DNA of 64,000 nucleotides from assembly GCA_963555705.1 (NCBI GenBank), contig OY743176.1:44841026-44905025 (forward strand), given 5' to 3'. The translations under genes were made by a program, and so were the position numbers. Positions 45,079 through 61,811 of this stretch are shown one piece after another. The stretch comes from Ligustrum vulgare (lineage: Eukaryota; Streptophyta; Magnoliopsida; Lamiales; Oleaceae). Below the pieces are notes generated by a model. That model ran no database searches. It was not told the DNA's origin and was given only the letters and a program-made list of their open reading frames with translations. Numbering within the stretch: position 1 is the first letter of the stretch; the number at the start of each line of letters is the position of its first letter.

Positions 45079-46629
45079 TGTTAAGTGTATTTTTATACAC
45101 TTTTTATACCCTTAAATTAGCATATTTTGGAATATCTTGAGCAAATATCTACTAATTTATGTAGATTTTGTGTTAAAATAGTTTAATATCCAAGTTTGAG
45201 GCCAAAAATAACAAAAGGAGTGCAAATTATGCTGAAATTGAAAGTTTGGGGACCATTTTGTCACTTCCGGGAAGTTGCGAACCTACTGCACAATTTCACC
45301 CCAGGGACGAGATTGCAAAATTCCAAAAGTTGAAGGACTTCAAGTGCAATTTTAGAAGGACTTATTTGAAAGAAATTTGAAAGTTTGGGGACTAAATTGA
45401 TCGGTATTGAAAGATGGAGGACTAGATTGCAATTACTGAAGGGACTTAGTTGCAAAGAACCATCCCAGTTGAGCCACGCGAATGTGTGGCTCGAACCAAG
45501 TCGCAAACGCGACTTAGACCATGAAACGGATCCGAGAAAACGGCTGGCCGAACTTTTTGCACCAGCGATCGCGCGCGGTATAGTTATGCGATTGCGTAGT
45601 TTTGAAATTAAAAAAAATTCTGGGCCCGACAGGCCTGATTCGGCTCAAAATGCTGTTATACGCGGATTTTGACAATTTTTATGGTTTTTGGTTGATTTTT
45701 GAGATGATATAAATACTTAAAATCCTCATTCAACTAAGGTATGTAAGTTTTATGCCTCTTTTAATTTTTTCTTGTATTTTCTCTAAAGTTTTTCTTAATT
45801 GATGCATTAAATCTTTTAAGTTTTTGTGTTTTTACTTGCTTTCCTTCAATTAAAGCTTAATATTGCTGAAATTTTCATTATTGTTGTTTTTTTCTAACTT
45901 TTCTCCTCAAACTTTCATGTTATTTATGATTTAATTAAAGTTTTGTGTTGGGTTGTTCATGAAATTAATAGATAATAAAAAAGAAAAAAATCTTGATTTA
46001 CAGTGAAGACAACTTGGAATTTCAATTTCAAGAGCTTAACTAGAATGAGAGTTTTCTTTTATTATCTTGTTTTAACACTTTGTTTAGCTTGTTGTCGAAA
46101 TAATTATGTTAGTAGTTAAATGTTGTGATTTTATTATGAGTTAATTTTCATTATGGGCTAAATAGTATTTTGTTGGGATGATTGGTGTTACTTAACTTCA
46201 TTTAGTTATTTTTTAACTTTGTTTATTTATTTTGAGTTATTTACTTTCATGCAATTTGAATTTATGATTATCGTCTTTTAATATTGTGTACTTTGTTTAT
46301 GTTTATTGTCTTGCATCTAACTATCTTTAATAGTTAATTTTATTTATAAAATGTGAATTAATTAAGTGTTGTTTAAGCGAAATCATGAATCCCAACTTTT
46401 TAATATTCCATTTTCTTTATTGTTGTTAGAATTTAAAGTTAGTTAGTTTATATTTTATTTTTACTAAAAATCCAAAAACTTATTGTGTGACTCCGTTGTT
46501 AAAAATTAAATTAACTAGAGTGTGTAATTGAGTATACATTCCTTGTGGGATCAACAACCCGGACTCACAAAGTCTACTTTATTATTTGAACGCGACCCGT
46601 GCGCTTGCGGTATACGATTTTAGCGAACA
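45079..46629 (+). repeat. 3' LTR of element B
   Basis: 1551 bp from TGTTAAGTGTATTTTTATAC to GCGAACA, then AACAC. Holds AGCGATCGCGCGC and ATGCGATTGCG at 45564-45596 and a TATA box GATATAAATAC near 45705. Confidence 0.9.
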
Positions 46630-46634
46630 AACAC

Positions 46635-46990
46635 CATTCAAGATCAATTGGTTAATGAAATAACGATTTGAGTCCCTTTAGATCACTTCTTCTTCAATGA
46701 ATAACGATTTGAGCCCTTGAAATCTTTAAGAAAATTTATACATGAAATACTCAAGAGACAAGATTTGGTAGAAACAAAAGTATCTTGTTGTTTATAATAA
46801 AAAAAATGGAGTCATAATCAACCATTGGTCAACAATAACGTTCATCTTCAAGGATACCTAGGAGATATTAGGTTTCTTTATAACTTAGGCATGTACCTAA
46901 CATTACAAAAGGCCTAATTATATCATCAAGCATTCATATTGCAACATCTCCAATCCTTATGAATTATTATACCTGATGTAGATTTCCTAG
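46635..46990 (-). pseudogene. copia-3 relic, upstream part
   Basis: Minus strand RYFINQLILNG continues, across the element B insertion, into VISIDYVKSKEN. Further upstream (to about 46990) the copia reading is too decayed to follow. Confidence 0.65.
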
Positions 46991-47610
46991 GTTAGATTTT
47001 GATAAGTATATTTTATACACTTATTTATATGTTAAAATTAGGATATTATATTGTCGTTCATGAATAAATCCAATATAATTTGCTGTTATTTGTTATATTT
47101 CAAAGAATATCCCAAAATGATGTGAATGGAGCAATTGATTGAAAGATGAGCTTTTTGAATGATAATTGGAGCTTTATTGGACAAAATGGAAGTTGGCGAG
47201 GTCAATCAAGAACCAAATTGGTGCTAACATGGAAGAAGTCTAGAGTACAAGGGCCTAATTGAAAAAATCAAGAGAAGAAATGACTTAATTGAAGAAATTC
47301 AGAAGTTTGGAGGTCAAATTGATTAAATGCCTTGGTTGTGTGATAGTTAGTTTTTTTTTTTTGTTAGATTTTATATTTGAATTTTCAGTTGGGATCTTAA
47401 TTGCATTTTCTGCGCTCTATAACCAAAGAGCAGATGAAGTTGAAAGCTCCCACATAATCTTTACATGCTCCAAGAATTAATATTAAGCAAGTTTATAATA
47501 CTGTCAGCATTACATGATAGTTTATAACACTGTCAGCATTATATGATGGCCTGCGTAATTGATTTTTTGTTATTATATTCAAAAAATGTAAACAACTCCT
47601 TTTTTTATTA
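46991..47610. other. LTR-like relic and spacer
   Basis: GATAAGTATATTTTATACAC near 46999, and later GAAGTTTGGAGGTCAAATTG near 47302, resemble the start and the 'thread' of the element B LTR type, suggesting a decayed related LTR fragment. No gene. Confidence 0.45.
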
Positions 47611-50508
47611 TCTATAAAATCTATATTTCCTACTATACAATAAGTCTCACTTAGGGTTTTACTGTAGCAACGACGAAATTAGAAAACGGAAAAAACGGCG
47701 TCGTTTCAATGATTTTTGTCTTTTCATTTTACACTTCCCTATCCATTTAACTTGTTTTTACCCGATCCGGACCAATATTGATCTGTATTTTTCATTCAAG
47801 TGCCCTTCTAGAACACTCTTTGACAAAACCCTCTCTTCCTTATCGTTCATCCCTTGTTCGCCGTTCCTCTCCGTTCTCCCATCTGTGGCGTTACCAAATC
47901 TGCGATTCTTGTTCCTCGCCATTTCCTATCTGTGGTGTTGCCTCGTTCTGAGTTAAGTTTTCTCCTTCGGTTTTGTGTCGTGCGGGCGATTTACCTCATG
48001 TTGTTGCTTCTTGCTGGATCAATTCCGATTTCCCATATCCAGATTTCTTGGTTTCCTCTATTTTTATAAAATATGTGTATTTTTTGGTGCTTATAATTTT
48101 TTAGATATGTGACATTTTTAGAGTCTCCCATCATCTATTATATGTTTACTATATCTTTTCTCTCAATGTGTCTCTCTAATGTAAAATGATTATAGAATTA
48201 GCATTCACCATTTTTCTTAAAATTGATTACTGACTACTAAGTAAAAATTATGGGGGTGGTGGAGTGTTGGTGACTTAGCAGGGACTCAAAAAGGAACCCC
48301 TCTATGCGTGAAACTGCTCTTTAAGAATTACACTAATTTCAGTTTTGGGGAACTTGCGTTTTGTAAATAGATAATCTGTTTATGGTTTAGCTTTATTTTA
48401 TGTAAGAATTTTGTGTTTTATTGTACTTATGATTTTTTTCCCCTTTGAGTTACCTTATTCTGCATTTTGGGTTTTGGTATGATTTTGACCCTGTTGGTTA
48501 TTATTTTGTATCTATTGTCAATAAAATTTGCATTTTCTTGGGATTTCAATAGCCTACTATGTTTGTTTCACTGCTCTCTGTGCTTCTGTTGATCCATAAA
48601 TTTACTTTAATCTGTATTATTGTATGTTTGTTAATTCTTAATTATGTTACTTTCCAATTTGTAATTATTTTGAACGTGGTGTCTTTCTTTGTATCATATT
48701 GTTGAGGATTTCCTTTTTTCAATTATATTTTCACATTGACAAAATGTTTGGTGCTTTAGTGCTTTTGGGTGTATTTTCAGCTGAAATCAAAGTAACTGAT
48801 GTTCATTTCTTTTTAAGCTTTACGTGAGGTAACTTTAGCTTCAGCAATATATGATTTATTTATTTCTTTTCTGAATTTCGAATTTCAACAATTCTGTGTT
48901 TACTTCCATAGATCCCTGTGAGTCACATGAGATATGAAAAATGGTTGACAATTTTTTTTTTTTTTTTTTTTTTTTGCCTTTTCTTATACATTTTTTAAAT
49001 TTCTGTCCACCCTTTCATTTTTTCCCTCGTTGATGTAAATCCTTAAAGAAATTCAACTTCAAAAATTGGTAATTGATCTCATTATCAGTGATTTTAATAT
49101 GTATTAATGTTAATTTTTGGTGGGTGGGTTTTTAAATTAAAAGTGAAGTCATTTTCTTATTTCTATTTTGCACAAGTCTAACTGTAAATTATTACTGATA
49201 TGAATACTTTTATAGGTGGGTCGGATGTTATGATTCCGTTGCACTTATTCTTAAAGACAAAACTGAGATTCTGATTGAATTATCATATTGTTGTTTTCCA
49301 CTGCTAGATCTATTTGCATGCATTAAACAATTGTTCAATAATTAAAATTCTGTTGTATTCTGTTTTAGTTCTTTGGGATTATTCGATTCAAGTGACTTAA
49401 ATTGATCACCAGTCATGAGAGATTTTGATTGGATTATTATATTGCTATTTTCCACAGCTAGATCTGTTTACATGCACTAAACAATTGTTTCAATAATTAA
49501 AATTCTGCTGCTGCTTTTAGTTCTTAGAAAACATTTAGCACTTCATTATTCGATGCAAGTGACTTAACTTGATCATCGTTCACGTCAAAATGATTTGTTG
49601 AATAGTTTCGTTCTAGGTGGTCCTAATTGACTAAGAACTTGACGTGTAACTTTGGTGGATTATATTTGTTGTAATTTAAATTGGTTTTAAGTTTGTTTTG
49701 GATATAATTTCTCTATTTTCGATGTAAAAATTTATATGAATGTAGCTGGGTGATTAAGTAATAATAATTCTATTTTGGTTTGTCCTTTAATCAGATTAAT
49801 TACAGTTTGGATTATTAAGGTAAGAGTGGAAACATGTGCCATTTACTAAGCCCCTGTTTGGTACAAATTAAATTCTAAATTTTAATTTAGGTCAAAGTCA
49901 AAAATCAATCTGAACCATATATTTCTTGGGATCTACACCTTTTCAACTACACACATCATTAACTTTTATCAAAATCTGCTAAAAATTTGATTTTACTCTC
50001 CACCAAATAGGGGCTTAGGGGCCAAAAGGTGGTGTTCATAAATTGGAAAAGAGAACACATGTTTTAGATGTTCTTATGTTGTTGGATTTCAATCTCTATC
50101 ATGTATTTTCATATCAACCAACGTTCTCTCATATTTGCTTTTGATTCATTTTTTTTTAAAACTTTTATTCTTGTTTTTCGGTTATGTAGGATGTTAAATA
50201 TATTTATGGTGCAAAATTTGGGCATCCTCATCCCGTGAAAAAAATGCCTTATGTTTTTGGTGTAAAATCTTGGTCAGAGACTCTTGCTGGATTGAATTTC
50301 CAAGGATTGGTTTTTCACCATTTCGGTGTGGAAGAATATTTAGTATCAAAGTTTGAATTTTTGTTGAGTCTGTGATTACTGACAATTTTTAATATTTTAA
50401 TTGAGAAGGGGAATAGATTTTGTTGAGCAATTATTCGTATTGTATGTTTCTAATTTAATCTCTCTCTGTTTTTTTTTTTTTTTTTTAGTATTGTGTAGTT
50501 AATTATAA
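47611..50508 (+). other. Helitron 5' region: leader and probable 5'UTR intron
   Basis: The first 450 bp include AAACGGCGTCGTTT-like sequence (47695-47707) and a CT-rich stretch (47820-47960), suiting a promoter and leader. Long T tracts (48950-48975, 50470-50487) follow. Just before the RepHel ATG, a T-tract ending TTTTTTAG (50480-50488) looks like a 3' splice site. A two-copy direct repeat of about 165 bp lies at 49262-49580 (TCCACTGCTAGATCT, AAACAATTGTT-CAATAATTA). No gene recognised. Confidence 0.5.
49846..50018. mobile_element. MITE family B copy 2 (inside the Helitron)
   Basis: 173 bp with 17-bp TIRs: CTAAGCCCCTGTTTGGT and ACCAAATAGGGGCTTAG, one mismatch. Homologous in inverse orientation to 34049-34204. 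No clear target duplication. Confidence 0.8.
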
Positions 50509-53500
50509 ATGAATCCTTCAACGGAGGTTGATATAAGGAATGCACGTAACAAAAAGCGTAGAGAAGCTTACGCTAAGCGAAGAGACATAGAAAATAAAAG
50601 GCGTAGAGAATTGTACGCTAAAAAGAAAAAACAAAAGGATCATACTTTTAAACCAACTTTTCGGAGATCAAGGCGCTTATCTTTTTTAGAAGGTATATAA
50701 TGTATATTTATTTCTTAAAATGGATATGGTTGTGTTTTATTTTTGTTGTTCTCTTATTGGGGTTTTTTTTATATGTATATGATTTTTTTATACAGAAGAA
50801 GAATTGAATGTTAATTATGATTTTAGTGAAAATGTGCAAGGCTATATTCCCGGTTATTTTTTCTTCTCTGTCTTATTTAATTCCCCCCACCCTTCTTTTT
50901 AGACCCTATCTCTTTAATGATGTTATCATAATTAATATTCTTAAATATTTTATTGCAGTAACGACCACATGTTCTTATGATGTGCCTACACAATTAAATA
51001 ATAATATAAGTCAAAGTCCTATGCCATTTCTATTTACAGAGGATCAAGAACAAAATATGATTCTAAATATTCATGATATTCCTTCTGAGTCGTTTAGATT
51101 ACCTTACCTTACATTTTGTACACATTGTAATGCAAAAATTTTTTGGAAAGAAAGCAAAAGCTTCTGTTGTATGGATGGACAAGTAAAATTATGCTTTAAT
51201 GAAATGCCCATTGAATTAAGAGATTTATTTTTGTCGACAAATGATGAATGTCTAAAATTTCGAAGCATATGTCGTACATATAATAACCATTTTGCTTTCA
51301 CATCATTCAGTGTTAATTATGACAAGGAATTATGCAGGATGAACAAAGGAATATATACTTTTAGAGTCCAAGGACAAGTTCATCATTATATAAATAGCCT
51401 TTTACCTAAAGATGATAAACCTTCGTATTTACAATTATATTTCTATGATACTGATCATGAAATTCAAAATAGACTAAATCTTTCTGATAGATTTAGCATT
51501 GATTTGCTTCAAAGATTAATGGAATTCTTACGTGCAAATCCATATTCTCAATTCTTCCGATCACTTGTTCAACTTGAATCGTTCGAATCATTACAAATTC
51601 ATTTGAAGTCTGATCCAGGCCTTGATCAAAGGATCTATAATAAACCTTCTGTTTCTCAAGTTGCAGCCATTTGGGTTGATGATCAACCATCTACAAATGT
51701 GACAGTCTTTGATATTTGTGTACAATCCCATTCTAATGCTATTCATCGTGTCAATTATTATTATGGGTGTTATGACCCACTTCAATATCCATTGTTATTT
51801 CCGTATGGGGAACCTGGTTGGCATGAAGGCATACTAAAAGCTAATAAAGCTCGTACTTCTACTAACCAGGGAATAACAAATGATTTGAACTTAGACAATG
51901 TTATGACCGTTGAAGACTTAATTGGAAGAGAAGAATCATGTTGTTAAAATTATATATTTTTTCCCAAAAATATATTGCTTTTAAATTTATCTATATTGTT
52001 TATCATTCTTATAATATTAGTTTTATCATTTTTTTCCTATTTATTTAGTGCTAACAACGAAGCATAAGCAAGGTCAAATCTCCTTAAAAGAATACTATTG
52101 CTATAAGTTACAGATTCGCCCTTCAGGTACATCAATTCTTCTTCACACTGGTAGATTATTACAACAATACATTGTAGATATGTATGTAAAAATTGAGACG
52201 TCTAGATTAGATTTTTTTTAGAAAAACCCAAAAACAAATACAAGCTGATCTTTCTCAAGGAATTGTTGATAGTGTTGAAATGGGTGAGACTAGGGCTCAT
52301 AAAATTGGAAAACGAATTATATTACCATCATCTTTGGTTGGTGGCCCAAGAGATAATGTAAAACGATATATGGATGCGATGACTTTAGTTCAATGTTTTG
52401 GGAAGCCAGATATTTTCCTTACAATGACTTGCAATCCAAATTGGTCAGAAATAAAAACTGAATTAATGTATGATGATGAGGCTCAGAATCGCCCATACCT
52501 AATTTCTCGAATTTTTAGAGCAAAATTAGAAGAACTAAAGAATGATATATTTAATAAAGAAATATTTGGTTCTGTTGCAGCTTATATTTATGTTGTTGAA
52601 TTCCAAAAGCGTAGTTTGTCTCATGCTCATTTTTTAATTATTTTGAAACAAGGTGCCAAAGTTAATACACCTAATATAATTGATGAGATTGTTTCATGTG
52701 AGATTCCGAATCAAGTTACCAATTCTTTTTTGCGATCCCGTGTTATAAAACATATGATGCATGGACCTTGTGGTACTTTAAACCCAAAAAATGTATGTAT
52801 GGATCATAATAATACATGTAAAAATAAATACCCAAAAGAATTTGTTACTTATACAACTCTAGGTAATAATTCTTATCCAAAATATAGGCGGCGTGATAAC
52901 AAAGAATAAATAGAAGTTAGAGGTCATTATCTAGATAATAGATGGGTAATACCATACAATCCATTTTTGCTTGCTAAATATGATAGTCATATAAATGTTG
53001 AAATTTGCTCTACTGTAAAAGCTGTAAAATATTTATATAAATATGTATATAAAGGACGTGATCGAATAAATTTTTGTATTGATGAAAATGATAATGAAAG
53101 AATTATGGATGAAATTACTAAATTTCAAAATGCAAGGTGGATATCAGCTCCAGAAGCTATTTGGAGAATTTATGGATTCAATTTAGCTGAGAATAACACT
53201 TCAGTAATTTCTTTACAATTACACTCGGAAAATCAACAAGCCATAACATTTACAGATTCTGATAATTTAACTAACATCATAAGAAAATATTTTTTCCAAC
53301 GTACTATGCTTACAGAATATTTTCGAATGAATATTGTAAATGAAAAGGCACGAACTTTATTATATACAGATTTCCCAATTCATTTTGTTTGGAATAGTCA
53401 AGGACGTATTTGGGCACCAAGAAAGCAAAAATTTGTTATTGGTAGAATTGTTTCTGCTAATCCTAATGAAGGTAAGAGATACTATTTACGTGTTCTTTTA

Positions 53501-55355
53501 AATCATATTAAACAAGCAACTTCTTATAATGACCTCAAACGAGTCAATAATGTACAAGTTAAAACTTTTTGTGAGGCAGCTTCACTTCATGGATTATTGA
53601 ATGAAGATAAAAATTGTGACCTATGCATGGCTGAAGCAACTACTTATCAAATGCCTCACTCCTTACGTCGTCTGCTTGCTACTATTTTTCTTTTCTGTGC
53701 TCCAATTGATCCATCAAATCTGTGGTTAGCTTATAAGGATTTTATGATGGAAAATTTTATCTCACAAGGATTGCCTTATACTATAGCTAAATAGAAAACA
53801 CTTAAATGTATAAATGATACTCTTGAATTTTCTGGGAAACATATAAACAATTACAGCTTAGTTCCATATACTCTATACATAAATGAACAAGACAGTTTGG
53901 CAAACATGGTGGCAGAAGAAACAAGAGAATATAATACAAATATAGATAATAGTTATACGGTAGAAAAATTAAATATCGAACAAAAGTATGCATATGACAT
54001 GATTTTAGAGAAAATAATGTCAAATAGTAGTGGTCTCTTTTTTATTGATGGTCATGGAGGATCAGGAAAAACATTTTTGTATAAAACTCTATTAACATAT
54101 GTTCGAAGTAAACGACTAATTGCACTTGCTACTACATCATCGGGTGTTGCTGTCTCTTTATTGCCTGATGGTCGAACTGCTCATTCAAGATTTAAAATCC
54201 CACTAGAGTTATCACCAAATATTGTATGTTCTATTAGTAAACAATCAGCTCTAGGACAACTTTTGATACTTAGTAAATCAATTATTTGGGATGAAGAACA
54301 GATGGTTCATCGTTTTGCAATTGAAGCTTTAGATAGATTATTGCATGATTTAATGGAAAATGAAATGCCATTTGGTGGAAAAGTTGTGGTACTTGGTGGA
54401 GATTTTAGGAAAATTTTACCCGTTATCCCTAATGGTTCAAAAACAGAAATTATTAAAGCAAGCTTAGTTTTCTTATCTTTGTGGCCTTCATTTACACGTA
54501 TTTCTTTAGTACAATCTATGCGAGCTCATCAGGATATTGAATTTTGTAAATATTTATTATCAATTGGTAATGGTAAAGTATCATTACATTTTTGCAACAT
54601 GATTCAACTTCTTAATAAAATAGTAATTCCATTTAAAAGTGAAATAGAGTCAATAAAAGTTTTAATTAACCATGTGTTTCCAAATATTACAAGTCATGAT
54701 GTATACAATTTATCTATGGTGAACCGGGTGATTTTAACTCCCAAAAATGAAAATGTGGATCTCACTAATAACATAATATTAGACCGGCTTGAAGGAGACA
54801 ATAGATAGAACTGAACATGACATTCACGAAGACTTTTTGAATACGTTAATACCAAATGGAATACCACCACATGAACTTATATTGAAGAAAAATTGTCCTG
54901 TACTTTTACTTCGAAACATAAATCCTGCTGAAGGACTATGTAATGGTACTAGATTAATATCTAGAGAATTTAATCGTAATGTTATTGATGCTGAGATAGC
55001 AACTGGTGAATTCAAAGGAAAGCGTGTGTTCTTACCACGAATTCCGTTTATACCATTAGAAAGTGAAAAAGGTTCAATTCCACTTAAACGAACTCAATTT
55101 CCTATACGGCCATGCTTTGCAATGACAATTAATAAAGCACAAGGTCAAACTTTAGATTTCATTGGTTTGTATTTACCAAATTCTATGTTCTCTCATGGTC
55201 AATTATATGTGGCATTATCACGAGCTAGAACAAATGCTAATATAAAAGTTTTGATTAAACCTGAACATGTTCATGCTGAAGATTCTCATAGATGTTGCAC
55301 AAAGAATGTTGTATACGATGAAATTCTCGATCTTGTAGATAATAATATTCATTAG
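50509..55355 (+). pseudogene. Helitron RepHel transposase (Rep HUH endonuclease + PIF1-type helicase)
   Basis: Exon 1 50509-50692 (basic N-terminus, KKRREAYAKRRDIENKRRRE); exon 2 50796-about 50836; exon 3 50959-51942 (Helitron N-terminal domain: FCTHCNAKIFWKESKSFCC, GIYTFRVQGQVHHYINSLLP); exon 4 from 52049 to 55355. Rep motifs: VVEFQKRSLSHAHFLIIL (two His) and KYLYKYVYKG (two catalytic Tyr). Helicase: Walker A GHGGSGKTF (about 54045), IIWDEEQM where most relatives have DEAPM, GGDFRKILPVIP, and the C-terminal NKAQGQTLDFIGLYLP with QLYVALSRA. Lesions: one extra T in a T8 run (52212-52219) giving TAG; TAA at 52907-52909; TAG at 53792-53794; a frame change with local deletion near 54790-54810. 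Otherwise one continuous frame from 52222 to 54808. The enzyme would nick and strand-transfer for rolling-circle transposition. Confidence 0.92.
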
Positions 55356-58550
<3,195 letters not shown>

Positions 58551-58841
58551 ATGGCCAATCAAGTTAAGTTCATTCCAGGAATTCTGATTGGTGAAGAAGA
58601 ATGGTCTGCAAAAGTTATTGTTGCTGCCAAAACTGCTCCAAGAATTTCGGTTTCTTCATCAATCAGATACCAAATTGTGGTATTAATGGATGAAAAGGTG
58701 ATATTTATTAACTTTATAATTAATGGTTTCTTAGTTTCTCTCTATATAATACATAGTAATAAATGCTAAAAAGAATCTGTTCATATTTAGAAAGAACATG
58801 TTACACATCTCTTTATATCTTTCCATCTATTTCTAACCATT

Positions 58842-58926
<85 letters not shown>

Positions 58927-61350
58927 TATCACATATATTTAAGAACAAGCTTCCTGTATTGTTCTTTATAAGGTAACAAAGTGCGTTCAATGATATGGAA
59001 ACACCACATTGCTGCATTCCAGGATGATTTTGTGTTTGGAAATACTTATCTTATCTCAAATGCAAATGTTAAACTTGCCCCAGAAAGGTACAGAGAATAT
59101 GAAGGAGAAATTCAATGGACTATCTCAGGAAGTACTCGAGTACAGCTTCCTGATGAACTTCACTATGACTTACTCTTTTCATCATTTAAATTGGTACCAC
59201 TCTCTGACTTACGTCCATACATGAATGAAGCAATTAAAATTGGTAAGTCCACTTTACATTTTATATATCTACGCTAAAAAAAAAATTCTTATTTTTTCAC
59301 ATCAAATTTTCTCTCTTGCACTTTTTTATCTCTATAATTGTTCCCTTACCCCCTCACTTGACTATTACGTAATTTAAATTTAAAAATATATTATTTTTCT
59401 TTCGACTATATAAAATAAAATATCATTGATTCTTCACTATAAGAATCAAATATATCATTATTTCTTAGTTGAATTAGATCTTTAAACAATTATGTATTTT
59501 TAAATGAGAGAATAAACAACTTTTTCACACAAAAATATTAATTCGACCTCACTTCAACTGTGAAATCCTTTTTATACTTAATCTACCATTTGTAAAGACA
59601 TATAATAATAATTACACAATATAAACTTCTGCCACATCATCTACTACAAATTCTTATCTATTATAATATGATTTTACTCTTCTAGGAAGTATGGCAATGG
59701 TGATAGAGATGAAAGCAAAGAGGCCTTTGTATACCAAAACTGGAAATGAATTCATGATACAAGATGTGATTCTCATGGACAAAAGGTTTGAATACTTGCT
59801 TTATATAGTATATAGTTCATATAAATATACTTAACTCTTAATTTAAACATGAGCACTCACTTTACACACTAACTTCAATAAAATTTCAGTCTTGAAACTA
59901 TAACTTTAAGGCTGTGGTCTTCTTATGCTGATAATGAGGGGCCTCAAATCATGCAACAATTATCCAAAAGACCTATCATCATTGCTACAAATCTTCAGGT
60001 AACATCATATAATGGTAAGATTTTAAATTAAATGTTCATTTTTACAGCTAATAAATCATATTCAAACTATACATAAATAACAAAATATTACTCTCGCTTG
60101 AGTAGGACTCTCACTATCAACCACGGGGAATAGTTATTTCTACATAAACTTTCCTTTTGTTCAAGTCGCTGAATTCCGAAAATGGTAAAACTTTATATAT
60201 TTCAATAGGTCTATCAATATTATTTAAAAATAAGATAACACATCATGTAACTTCTATTGCTCTATGTAATATACAGGATAGATGACAATTATGATACCAT
60301 TGGTGCTCTAATTTCATAAAAAGGTTAAATGACTCCAAAGAAAATAGAGGCTTCAGCAGACACAAGTTATACAAATATTGGAGACATTCAAGATCAGGTA
60401 AAATGAACCAACCAACTGCAAACAAAAACTCTGCATATTTGTATTACTATAGCTGAATTTATATTTTTTATATCACATTAAGCAAACAACTAATTAATGT
60501 TACTTTGCTAACAACATATTACAGTTGCATAAAAAGTACTTTTGGATAAAAGGCACTGCAACTATGAAAATGCACAGCTCTCCATTCCGGTATATGTCAA
60601 GCACCGGTTTCTTTACACTGGCCAATACATCAGTCGCTGGTCAAACTTTCTTTTCCAGATATTGTAGAAATCCAAATTCAGTGGCTATACCAAGGTACTC
60701 TTGCTAAACATTCAACTTCATAAACATACTATATTAACAAATTACACTAATTTCTTCTTCCTTAAAAATATTTCAGGGCACGTGCAGATATTGAAATTCA
60801 AGACAATACAGGTACCATTGGAGCATCAATCATGGGAGAGGTAGCAGAAGAATATTTCAAATGTACTGCTTTTAAGATGATGGGCTACACTCGAAGTGTA
60901 AGTATTCAAAATTTAGCATTATATATTTTTATAAATAAAAACTTCTGTTAAAAAAAAATCATTCTATTTCAACTTTAATTATATAAATCAATACATGATA
61001 CTGATGTTGCAAAAAATATTCGACTGGAGATTGAAGAACCACATATCTTCTATATTAAGTCAAGTACAGCTACAGTAGCTCCAAATGAACGTGGTAAAGC
61101 TGCCTCTTCACAAACATACATTGCTGGTTACAAATTTGAAGTTATTGGCTTGCAAAAATACATCCCAGACAGCAACAAACTTCTTAATTCAGACATCAGC
61201 AATTATGAATCCCTCACTCCAGCAGATTCAAGTGCATGCTCCACAACTATCGACATTACATCAAATTCTCCTCCAGCAAAACGATCCCTGCTCCAACCAG
61301 ATGATGTTGACTCTCCATCAAACAAAAAATTCAATCAGAAATTAGATTAG
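58551..61350 (+). pseudogene. Helitron RPA1-like single-strand DNA-binding protein
   Basis: Nine exons with GT-AG borders: 58551-58698, about 58973-59242, 59686-59785, 59890-60014, 60106-60184, 60277-60397, 60525-60694, 60777-60897, about 60990-61350. OB-fold readings include RYQIVVLMDEK, GNKVRSMIWKHHIAAFQDDF, VFGNTYLISNANVKLAPERY; INFPFVQVAEFRKW; RADIEIQDNTGTIGASIMGE; and a C-terminal tail with PPAKRSLLQPDD. The zinc-ribbon exon (60525-60694) has lost most of the usual Cys. Exon 6 has two in-frame TAA codons (60317 and 60326 regions), and the exon 1/2 junction seems one base short. Plant Helitrons often carry such a gene, thought to coat single-stranded intermediates. Likely non-functional. 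Confidence 0.85.
58846..58922. repeat. TA microsatellite in RPA-like intron 1
   Basis: About 77 bp of uninterrupted (TA)n between exons 1 and 2 of the RPA-like gene. Confidence 0.95.
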
Positions 61351-61709
61351 GAAAAAACTAAAGCTGGCACAAAAAAAAATCAGTTTCCTTTATATTTAAA
61401 TTATCACAAGGAAACACACTATTCAGTGAATATTTTGATATGCTAGCTTTTGTATGTAAATAGTCACTTGATGTGCCAGCTTTTGTATGTAAATAGTAAC
61501 TTATGTATGTAAATAGTCTCTTATGTGTAATTTGCTACGACTATTTTTGCCAAGTTAATATTAATGTACATTGCTACTTATTATATGAAATTCATCTTAA
61601 TCTAAAATTATAAAATATTAAGCAACAATATATATATAGCTACACAAGTAGTCCACGCTAAATGAATCAATAATTATCAACACACGTGCACCGCACATAT
61701 CTTCCCTAG
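61351..61709 (+). other. Helitron 3' end with terminal hairpin
   Basis: Three tandem TTATGTATGTAAATAGT-like repeats (61450-61520), then AT-rich DNA, the hairpin GTGC-ACC-GCAC at 61685-61695, and CTAG at 61706-61709. Confidence 0.75.
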
Positions 61710-61811
61710 TACAAAATGATAAGAGTAAGTTTCCCAAACCATTTGCAATAAACTATACTCATTAAATTTTTATAGAAAAATGCAATAAAATATGTATCTT
61801 TATAAGTCAGA

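Larger units (their letters stand above)
41455..46629 (+). mobile_element. non-autonomous gypsy-type LTR element B
   Basis: 5175 bp with target duplication AACAC (41450-41454 and 46630-46634). LTR copies are at 41455-42757 (truncated at its right) and 45079-46629 (1551 bp). A purine-rich TTTAAGTTTGGGGTAT (about 45062-45077) precedes the second LTR as PPT. The interior has one open frame and no RT or integrase. Wording such as CACATTGAGGACAATGTGCA with CAAGTTTGGAGGTG (43560-43596) is typical of the region after pol in Athila/Ogre-like elements. LTR1 has lost its last about 225 bp and the PBS. Confidence 0.85.

Noticed and set aside
47837..48069. Open frame in the Helitron leader as a gene
   Set aside because: CT-rich leader composition, no domain, lies upstream of the RepHel start as expected for 5' UTR.
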